Below the pieces are notes generated by a model, which was given only the letters and a program-made list of their open reading frames with translations, was not told the DNA's origin and made no database searches. Made by a program: the position numbers and the translations under genes. Shown piece after piece: positions 44,372-50,725 of a stretch of DNA of 64,000 nt. The stretch's first letter is position 1, and each line of letters opens with the position of its first letter. The DNA is from Promicromonospora sp042731755 (lineage in GTDB: Bacteria; Actinomycetota; Actinomycetes; Actinomycetales; Cellulomonadaceae), in NCBI RefSeq assembly GCF_042731755.1, contig NZ_JBHWLR010000004.1:186001-250000 (forward strand). The letters are read 5' to 3'.

Positions 44372-44544
44372 GCTTGTCGTGAGGGACAGTAGGGTGAGAT
44401 CCGCCGACACGTCAAGACATGCCCAGAACGTGGTGGTTACGATCCAGACACGGCATTCCAAGCCAGGAAAGTGGCCCGATACTGGCGCGAGACGGTGTAC
44501 CTTCGGGTCGAAAGTTCCGCTGACAGAACCGAAAGGTGGGTGCG

Positions 44545-45561
44545 ATGAGCGGCGTGAGCCCCGGGCCGACCATCGCGTCGATCGCGCGCGAGCTCGGTCT
44601 CTCGGTGCCCACCGTGTCCAAGGTGCTCAACGGCCGGGCCGACGTCGCCCCCGCGACGCGCGACCGCGTCGAGGCCGCGCTGGAGAAGCACCAGTACCGG
44701 CGGCGCCGTCCGGCGACGGCGCCCGCGGGCAGCGGCCTGATCGACCTGGTCTTCCACCGCCTGGGCTCGGCCTGGTCCATGGAGATCATCCGGGGCGTGG
44801 AGGACGCCGCCGCCGAGCTGCGGACCAGCGTGATCCTGTCCGAGCTGGGCGGCGAGCACCGGCCCCCGGCCCGGTGGCTCGACACCACCATCGCGCGGCC
44901 ACCGCTGGGCGTGCTGCTCGTCGCGGCGAACCTCTCGGAGGCGCAGCACCAGCAGCTCGACCGGCGCGGCATCCCGTACGTGGTGATCGACACCGACGGC
45001 GAGCCGCCGGCCGACGTCGCCTCCGTGGGCTCCGACAACTGGAACGGCGGGCTGCAGGCCACGCGGCACCTGCTCGCGCTGGGCCACCGCCGGATCGGCA
45101 TGATCACCGGGCCCTGGAACATGCTGTGCAGCCGCGCCCGCGTCGACGGGTTCCGGTCGGCGCACGAGGAGGCGGGCGCCGCCGTGGACCCCGCGCTCGT
45201 GCGCGAGGGGAACTTCTACGTCGAGACGGGCTTCGAGATGGGGCTGGACCTGCTGTCCCGGCCGGACCGCCCCACGGCGGTGTTCGCGGGGTCCGACATG
45301 CAGGCTCTTGGCGTGCTCCGGGCCGCGCACCAGCTCGGCCTGCGGGTCCCGGAGGACCTGTCCGTGGTGGGGTACGACGACCTGCCGCTGGCCTCCTGGG
45401 TGGGCCCGCCGCTCACCACGGTGCGGCAGCCGCTCCGCGAGATGGGCGCAGCCGCCACCGAGATCCTGCTCGACATCGCCCGGGGCAGGTCACCCAAGGT
45501 CCGCCGGCTCAACCTCTCGACGGAGCTGGTGGTCCGGGAGTCGACGGCGCCCCTGGCCTGA
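44545..45561 (+). CDS. LacI-family regulator of the GH39/GH42 operon
   Basis: A 338-residue repressor: helix-turn-helix IARELGLSVPTVSKVLNG, then a sensor domain with the late motif DLSVVGYDDLPLASWVGPPLTTVRQP. GAAAGG lies nine bases before the chosen ATG, three codons inside the longest frame. It diverges from the importer operon and is followed after 14 bases by the FAD oxidoreductase gene, with which it is probably co-transcribed. Confidence 0.87.
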   Translation: MSGVSPGPTIASIARELGLSVPTVSKVLNGRADVAPATRDRVEAALEKHQYRRRRPATAPAGSGLIDLVFHRLGSAWSMEIIRGVEDAAAELRTSVILSELGGEHRPPARWLDTTIARPPLGVLLVAANLSEAQHQQLDRRGIPYVVIDTDGEPPADVASVGSDNWNGGLQATRHLLALGHRRIGMITGPWNMLCSRARVDGFRSAHEEAGAAVDPALVREGNFYVETGFEMGLDLLSRPDRPTAVFAGSDMQALGVLRAAHQLGLRVPEDLSVVGYDDLPLASWVGPPLTTVRQPLREMGAAATEILLDIARGRSPKVRRLNLSTELVVRESTAPLA

Positions 45562-45575
45562 GAGAGGGTGGGTTC

Positions 45576-46535
45576 ATGTCGGACCGAGTCGTCGTGGTGG
45601 GTGCCGGCATCGTCGGCGCCTCCCTCGCCTACCACCTCGCCGTGCGCGGGCAGGCAGTGACCCTGCTGGACGCGGGCCTGCCCGCCTCCGGCGCCACCGG
45701 CTCCTCGTTCGCGTGGATCGGGCGGCCGGAGACCTGCGACCTTCCCTCGGCGCCGCTGCGGTTCCTCGCCCTGGACGAGTACCGGCGGCTGGAGCGGGAG
45801 CTGCCGGACCTCCAGGTCTCGTGGACCGGGTCCCTCACCTGGGACGACGATTCCGGCACCCCGCACCACGCCCCCGACGACGGCGCGCTCGACCCCGTCG
45901 AGGTCACGGAGCTGCTGGTCGCCGCGGCCGTCGAGCGTGGCGCCGAGCTCCGCGTCGGCACCCCGGTGATCGGGCTCGTGCGGGACGGCTCGGCCGTGAC
46001 CGGCGTCCGGACCGGCGCCGGGGTGCTCCCGGCCTCGACCGTGGCCCTGGCCGCCGGGACCGGAACCACGGCCCTGGCCGCAGGGATCGGTGTCGAGGTC
46101 CCGGTCGAGCCGTCGCCCGCCGTCCTGGTGCGCCTCCGCGCCGCGCCGGGCCTGGTGCGGACGATCGTCGCCCGCCCGGAGCTGGAGGTCCGGCAGCTTC
46201 CGGACGGGACCCTGCTGCTTCCGCTGGCCTACGCGGGACAGACGAACCGGGCGGCCCTCCAGGACACCGCCGAGGAGGCCCGGCGGACCCTGCTCCGATA
46301 CTTTCCCGAGGCGTCGGACGTCGAGATCGTCTCCGTCGAGATCGGCTGGCGGCCGATGCCGGCGGACGGCGAACCGATCGTCGGCGCCGCACCGGGCACG
46401 GCCGGCCTGTATCTCGCCGTGATGCACGCGGGCATCACGCTGGCCGCCGCGGCCGGCCGGCTCGCCGCCGAGGAAATCACCACGGGGACCCCGGCGCCCG
46501 AGCTGGCCGGCTGCCGCCCCGACCGGTTCGCCTGA
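45576..46535 (+). CDS. FAD-dependent oxidoreductase, DAO family
   Basis: A 319-residue flavoprotein, short for the family. The FAD-binding loop is VVVVGAGIVGASLAYHLA at residues 4-21, followed by VTLLDAG (ribose-binding acid) and GATGSSFAWIG. The C-terminus EIGWRPMPADGEPIVGAAPGTAGLYLAVMHAGITLA is the usual second flavin-contact region. Members oxidise amino acids, sarcosine or glycerol phosphate; the substrate is not evident. Its place directly behind a sugar regulator gene is unexplained. Confidence 0.8.
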   Translation: MSDRVVVVGAGIVGASLAYHLAVRGQAVTLLDAGLPASGATGSSFAWIGRPETCDLPSAPLRFLALDEYRRLERELPDLQVSWTGSLTWDDDSGTPHHAPDDGALDPVEVTELLVAAAVERGAELRVGTPVIGLVRDGSAVTGVRTGAGVLPASTVALAAGTGTTALAAGIGVEVPVEPSPAVLVRLRAAPGLVRTIVARPELEVRQLPDGTLLLPLAYAGQTNRAALQDTAEEARRTLLRYFPEASDVEIVSVEIGWRPMPADGEPIVGAAPGTAGLYLAVMHAGITLAAAAGRLAAEEITTGTPAPELAGCRPDRFA

Positions 46536-46561
46536 GACGCCGGTCGCGGCGGTGGGCGCCC

Positions 46562-47554
46562 TCAGACCGACCGGGCGTGCGCCGCGAGCCGGTCGAAGGC
46601 CGCGTCCAGCCCGGCGTCGACCACCTGCGCCTCGGGGTGGCCGTCGAACCAGGAGATCTGCTCCTCGGCGCCGATGTCGTAGGTGATGGTGGTGCCGAAC
46701 TCGGGGACGAGCGTGCGCACCTTCGAGATGTCGAAGACCATCGAGTGCGCCTTGTCGCCCACCAGGCCGGGGCCCAGGTCGGGCAGCGCCCGCGCGATCG
46801 TCTCGGACGCGACGTGCACCAGGTCGGGGCTGCGCACGCCCGCGGCCTCGGCCAGCCACGTGTAGATCTGGTCCCAGGTGGGCGCGTGCGTGCCGGTGAT
46901 GTGGAAGGTGTCCCCCACGGCGAGCGGGTGGCCGAGCAGGCCCACGAACCCGACCGCGAAGTCCTCGGTGTGCGTGATGGTCCACAGGGAGGTGCCGTCC
47001 CCGTGCACGACGACGGGCTTGCCCGCGCGCATGCGGGCGACGTCCGTCCAGCCGCCCGACGTCGGCAGCACCGTGCGGTCGTAGGTGTGCGACGGCCGCA
47101 CGATCGTGGCGGGGAACCCGTTCTCCCGGTACTCCCGCACCAGGAGGTCCTCGCACGCGATCTTGTCGCGGGAGTACTGCCAGAACGGGTTGCGCAGCGG
47201 CGTCGACTCCCGCACGGGCAGCCGCGACGGCGGCGTCTGGTACGCGGACGCCGATGAGATGAACACGTACTGCCCGGTGCGGCCCGCGAACTGCGCGACG
47301 TCGCGCGCCACGTGCTCCGGCCCGAAGGCCCGGAACTGGGCGACGACGTCGAACTCCCGGCCGCGCAGGGCGGTCGCCACGGCCTCGGCGTCGTTCGCGT
47401 CGGCGACCAGCGTCTCCACCTCGGACGGCACCGTCCGGATCGAGGATCTGCCCCGGTTGAGCACCGTCACCCGGTGCCCGAGCCGTGCGGCTCTGGCCAC
47501 CGAGGCATGACTGATGATTCCGCTACCACCGATGAACAGGATGCTCTTGGACAT
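46562..47554 (-). CDS. NAD-dependent epimerase/dehydratase-like protein
   Basis: A 330-residue extended short-chain dehydrogenase-like protein. The dinucleotide loop is GGSGIIS in place of GxxGxxG, and the active-site Y-x-x-x-K is YSRDK near residue 140, preceded by FISSASAYQ. It resembles the atypical epimerase group found beside sugar-degradation genes. Convergent with the FAD oxidoreductase and downstream of the kinase-aldolase pair but separated from it by a hairpin, so it likely has its own promoter. Substrate unknown, possibly a sugar acid. Confidence 0.75.
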   Translation of the reverse strand: MSKSILFIGGSGIISHASVARAARLGHRVTVLNRGRSSIRTVPSEVETLVADANDAEAVATALRGREFDVVAQFRAFGPEHVARDVAQFAGRTGQYVFISSASAYQTPPSRLPVRESTPLRNPFWQYSRDKIACEDLLVREYRENGFPATIVRPSHTYDRTVLPTSGGWTDVARMRAGKPVVVHGDGTSLWTITHTEDFAVGFVGLLGHPLAVGDTFHITGTHAPTWDQIYTWLAEAAGVRSPDLVHVASETIARALPDLGPGLVGDKAHSMVFDISKVRTLVPEFGTTITYDIGAEEQISWFDGHPEAQVVDAGLDAAFDRLAAHARSV

Positions 47555-47595
47555 GGCCCCAATCCTTGCACCGTGCACCCCGTCTGCGCTGGTCG

Positions 47596-47652
47596 GGGGC
47601 GAGATCGGTCCGGCCTGCGGACACCCGCAGACCGGACCCCGGACCTCGCCCC
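47596..47652. terminator. Terminator-like hairpin after the kinase gene
   Basis: GGGGCGAG and CTCGCCCC close a long imperfect stem that continues with GGTCCGG/CCGGACC and CTGCGG/CCGCAG. It lies 11 bases after the kinase stop. Confidence 0.7.
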
Positions 47653-47662
47653 GCGACCGTCG

Positions 47663-48763
47663 TCAGCGCTGCACGCGCGCGCTGCCCCCGCCGGCCAGCT
47701 TGGCCACCTCGGCGAGCGTCGCCATGGTGGTGTCGCCGGGGGTGGTCATGGCCAGTGCGCCGTGCGCCGCGCCGTACTCGACGGCCTCCTGGAGCGAGCC
47801 GAGCTCCATCAGCCCGTAGGCCAGGCCGGAGGCGAACGAGTCGCCGCCGCCGACGCGGTCGAAGATCTCCAGGTCGGCCCGGTGCGTCGCCTCGGCGAAG
47901 CCCTCCTTGCGCGACCAGGCGATGGCGCCCCAGTCGTTGCGCGACGCCGACCGCACCCCGCGCAGCGTCGTGGCGATCACCTGGAAGTTCGGGTAGGCCT
48001 CCGAGGCCGTCTCGATCATGGCCCGGAACGCGCCCGTGTCCAGGTCCGTCAGGTTCTCGTCGACACCCTCGACCTCGAAGCCGAGCGAGGCCGTGAAGTC
48101 CTCCTCGTTGCCGATCATCACGTCCACGTGCTGCGCCAGGCGCCGGTTGACCTCGCGCGCCCGCTCCTCGCCACCGATGCCCTTCCACAGCGAGGGCCGG
48201 TAGTTCAGGTCGTACGAGACGATGGTGCCGTGCCGGCGGGCCGCCGACATCGCGGCCTCAGCGACGTCGGCCGACGACTCCGAGAGGGCGGCGAAGATGC
48301 CGCCGGTGTGCAGCCAGCGCACGCCGCGGGAGAACAGCGCGTCCCAGTCCACGTCGTCGGGCTGCATCTGCGAGATCGCGGTGTTGCCGCGGTCGCTCAC
48401 GCCCACCGCGCCGCGCGCGCCGAAGCCGCGCTCGGTGAAGTTGAGGCCGTTGCGCACCGCGCGCCCGATGCCGTCGTACGGCACCCACTGCACGTACTGC
48501 GTGTCGAGGCCGCCCGTGAGCATGAAGTCCTCGACGAGCCGGCCGATCTCGTTGTCGGCCAGCGCAGTGACGATCGCGCCGCGCAGGCCGAAGCAGCGCC
48601 GCAGGCCGCGCGCCACGTTGTACTCGCCGCCGCCCTCCCAGACGTCGAAGCTGCGGGCGGTGCGCACCCGGCGGTCGCCCGGGTCGAGGCGGAGCATGAC
48701 CTCGCCGAGGGCGACGACGTCGTAGGCGCTCTCCTCGGCGGGGCGGACGTTCAGCGAGGTCAT
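47663..48763 (-). CDS. kdgK: 2-keto-3-deoxygluconate kinase, PfkB family
   Basis: A 366-residue ribokinase-fold enzyme phosphorylating 2-keto-3-deoxygluconate (KDG) to KDPG. The N-terminal VVALGEVMLRLDPGDRRVRTARSFDV with GGEYNVARGL is the usual KdgK form of the PfkB first signature, and the catalytic-base signature is FDRVGGGDSFASGLAYGL. Its ATG overlaps the aldolase stop by four bases, so aldolase and kinase are made together. Slightly longer than typical KdgK (about 310-345). Confidence 0.87.
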   Translation of the reverse strand: MTSLNVRPAEESAYDVVALGEVMLRLDPGDRRVRTARSFDVWEGGGEYNVARGLRRCFGLRGAIVTALADNEIGRLVEDFMLTGGLDTQYVQWVPYDGIGRAVRNGLNFTERGFGARGAVGVSDRGNTAISQMQPDDVDWDALFSRGVRWLHTGGIFAALSESSADVAEAAMSAARRHGTIVSYDLNYRPSLWKGIGGEERAREVNRRLAQHVDVMIGNEEDFTASLGFEVEGVDENLTDLDTGAFRAMIETASEAYPNFQVIATTLRGVRSASRNDWGAIAWSRKEGFAEATHRADLEIFDRVGGGDSFASGLAYGLMELGSLQEAVEYGAAHGALAMTTPGDTTMATLAEVAKLAGGGSARVQR

Positions 48764-49482
48764 CGGTTCTTCTCCTGGTCGATCTTGGCGGCGTCGATCT
48801 TGGCGGCGTCGATCTTGGCGGCGTCGATCTTGGCGGCGTCGATCTTGGCCGCGAGGTCCACGGCGTCGCGGGTGCGGCGGGTGATCTCGGCCCAGTCCCC
48901 CGCGGTGACGAGCGAGCGGTCGACCATCCAGGAGCCGCCGACGGCCAGGACCGGCTTCAGGCCCAGGTAGTCGCCGAGGTTCGCGGCGCTGACGCCGCCG
49001 GTCGGCACGAACCGCAGGCCCGGGAACGGCGCGGAGAACGCCTTGATCGCGGCGGGCCCGCCCACCACGGAGGCGGGGAACAGCTTGACGACGTCGACGC
49101 CGAGGTCGAGCGCCGCCATGATCTCGGACGGCGTGGCGACGCCCGGCAGCACGGGGATGCCGTGCTCCTGCGCGCGGCGCACGACGGCGGCCGACAGCCC
49201 CGGGGACACGATGTAGCGGGCGCCCGCGTCGACGACGTCGTCGACCTGGGCCACGGTGGTGACGGTGCCTGCGCCGACCACGACGTCGGGCTGGTTCTTC
49301 GCGACCGCGCGGATGGCGTCGAGGCCGCCCGCGAGGCGCAGCGTGATCTCGGCGACGGGCAGCCCGCCGGCCACGAGCGCGTCCGCGAGCCGGGCGCCCT
49401 CGTCGGCGCCGTCGACCACGACGACCGGCACGAGCCGGTGCGCGGCGAGCGCCTCGAGGACCGGGTTGTCGGGGGATGACAT
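48760..49482 (-). CDS. eda: KDPG aldolase with a C-terminal pentapeptide repeat tail
   Basis: A 240-residue class I aldolase splitting KDPG into pyruvate and glyceraldehyde 3-phosphate. The Schiff-base Lys is K133 in DVVKLFPAS, and E45 lies in VAEITLRL; GAGTV and VPTGGVSAANLGDYL are standard. Residues 211-235 are five exact AAKID repeats followed by QEKNR, an extra charged, probably helical tail beyond the normal 205-215 residue enzyme. Heads the leftward aldolase-kinase operon, divergent from the IclR regulator. Confidence 0.88.
   Translation of the reverse strand: MSSPDNPVLEALAAHRLVPVVVVDGADEGARLADALVAGGLPVAEITLRLAGGLDAIRAVAKNQPDVVVGAGTVTTVAQVDDVVDAGARYIVSPGLSAAVVRRAQEHGIPVLPGVATPSEIMAALDLGVDVVKLFPASVVGGPAAIKAFSAPFPGLRFVPTGGVSAANLGDYLGLKPVLAVGGSWMVDRSLVTAGDWAEITRRTRDAVDLAAKIDAAKIDAAKIDAAKIDAAKIDQEKNR
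48778..48852. repeat. 15-bp tandem repeat, five units, inside eda
   Basis: Five consecutive 15-bp units (GTCGATCTTGGCGGC on the + strand; the last differs at one base) encode AAKID five times. Being a multiple of three, copy-number change would not shift the frame. Confidence 0.9.
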
Positions 49483-49491
49483 GCGTGCTCC

Positions 49492-49529
49492 GTTTCGCTA
49501 TGGTGAACGCTTGTTGTTCACTGCGAAAC
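49492..49529. promoter_or_regulatory. Nested palindrome, likely operator of the IclR regulator
   Basis: GTTTCGC...GCGAAAC (outer) encloses GTGAAC-7-GTTCAC (inner), all within the 69 bases between the divergent eda and IclR starts. Two concentric inverted repeats fit a tetrameric IclR/KdgR-type protein bound symmetrically. Confidence 0.65.
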
Positions 49530-49551
49530 GCATGCTACGTGAGGGAGTCCC

Positions 49552-50301
49552 ATGGAAGCCAGCCCGCTCGGCGGCGTGGACAAGGCGCTGCTGGCCCTCG
49601 ACACCCTCGCGGGCTTCGGCGCCGCGGGCGCGCCCCTGTCCACGCTGGCCCAGGCCGTCGGGGTCAGCAAGCCGACCCTGCACCGCACGCTCGCCGCGCT
49701 GCGGCACCGCGGGTACGCCGAGCAGACGGCGGACGGCGCCTACCGGCTCGGCCCCTCGGCGCTGGCGCTCGGCAGCTCGTACCTGGCCGAGGAGAACCTG
49801 CCCGCGCTGCTGCACCCGGCCCTGACGGCGCTCAGCGCGGAGGTCGACGAGCTCGTGCACCTGGGCGTGCTCGCCGGGCGCGAGGTGGTCTACCTCGACA
49901 AGGTCGAGCCGCAGCGCGCGGTCCGCGTCTGGTCCGCCGTCGGACGCCGCCGAGCCGCCGCGACCACCGCGCTGGGCCGGGCCCTGCTGTCCGTGCAGGA
50001 CCTCGACGACGCCGCGCTCGACCGGTTCGCCGGCACGGACACCGGGACGGGGCACCTGCGCGACGTGCTGAGCGAGGCGCGCCGGAGCGGGATCGCCGGG
50101 GAGACCGAGGAGAACGAGCGCGGCATCGCGTGCATCGCCGTGCCGCTGCTGCGGGCCGGCCGCGGCGTCGCGGCGGTCAGCATCACGGCGCCCGTGGAGC
50201 GGCTGCGCGGCGCGGCGCGGGCGGAGCGGGTCGGCGCGCTGCGCGGGTTGCTGCCACCCCTCCTCCCGGCGGGCCTGTCGCTCCCGCCGACGTCCGCCTG
50301 A
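49552..50301 (+). CDS. IclR-family regulator, KdgR type
   Basis: A 249-residue regulator: winged helix-turn-helix at residues 8-70 (LSTLAQAVGVSKPTLHRTLAAL) and the IclR effector domain with LVHLGVLAGREVVYLDKVEP and GIACIAVPLLRAGRGVAAVSITAP. GAGGGAG precedes the ATG. Divergent from eda-kdgK, so KDG or KDPG is the probable effector. Confidence 0.87.
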   Translation: MEASPLGGVDKALLALDTLAGFGAAGAPLSTLAQAVGVSKPTLHRTLAALRHRGYAEQTADGAYRLGPSALALGSSYLAEENLPALLHPALTALSAEVDELVHLGVLAGREVVYLDKVEPQRAVRVWSAVGRRRAAATTALGRALLSVQDLDDAALDRFAGTDTGTGHLRDVLSEARRSGIAGETEENERGIACIAVPLLRAGRGVAAVSITAPVERLRGAARAERVGALRGLLPPLLPAGLSLPPTSA

Positions 50302-50337
50302 CGGCGTACCACCCACCTGACCCGCCGACCCCACCCC

Positions 50338-50530
50338 GCCGAGTCAGCCAGGTGGTCCGACCAGGTGACTGACTCACCCTCCCCGACTCTGCCGAGTCAG
50401 TCAGGTGGTCCGACCAGGTGGCTGACTCGGCATCGCCGACTCTGCCGAGTCAGTCAGGTGGTCCGACCAGGTGGCTGACTCGGCATCGCCGACCACCTGA
50501 CTGACTCGACCAACCGACTGACTCGGCATC
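50338..50530. repeat. 53-bp tandem array of palindromes
   Basis: Units start at 50338, 50391 and 50444, exactly 53 bp apart. Each holds a 41-base palindromic block with arms GCCGAGTCAG and CTGACTCGGC around TGGTCCGACCA; a partial fourth unit follows to about 50530. Convergent gap between the IclR and clpC genes; nothing coding is seen in 50302-50725. Confidence 0.8.
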
Positions 50531-50546
50531 GCACGCGGGCATGACG

Positions 50547-50583
50547 AAGGCCCGGCCACCCCCTTCGGGGTGGCNNNNNNNNN
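50547..50583. other. Truncated hairpin running into nine Ns
   Basis: AAGGCCCGGCCACCCC-CTTC-GGGGTGGC breaks off at nine N bases (50575-50583), followed by a G-run and an atypically A-rich stretch to about 50660. The same hairpin occurs intact at 50664. The unresolved bases coincide with a strong stem and are likely a sequencing or assembly problem; the true length here is uncertain. Confidence 0.8.
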
Positions 50584-50663
50584 GGGGGGGGTGGGTGGAC
50601 GTAGCAAACAACCGGGCGGACTAGAAAAACCAATTGACGGGGCATAGCAGGAGGGAAGAAAGA

Positions 50664-50697
50664 AGGCCCGCCCACCCCCTGCGGGGTGGCCGGGCCT
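50664..50697. terminator. clpC terminator hairpin
   Basis: AGGCCCGCCCACCCC pairs with GGGGTGGCCGGGCCT around a short loop, with an A-rich run on the left that becomes a T-tract (TTTCTTTCTTCC) on the minus strand. This is the best intrinsic terminator in the window. Confidence 0.8.
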
Positions 50698-50725
50698 CGT
50701 GTCAGGACCGGGGACTAGCGGGCGA

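Noticed and set aside
50338..50530. Tandem 53-bp units as a replication origin or partition site
   Set aside because: No dnaA, parB or A+T-rich region nearby, and the units are G+C-rich hairpins between convergent genes.
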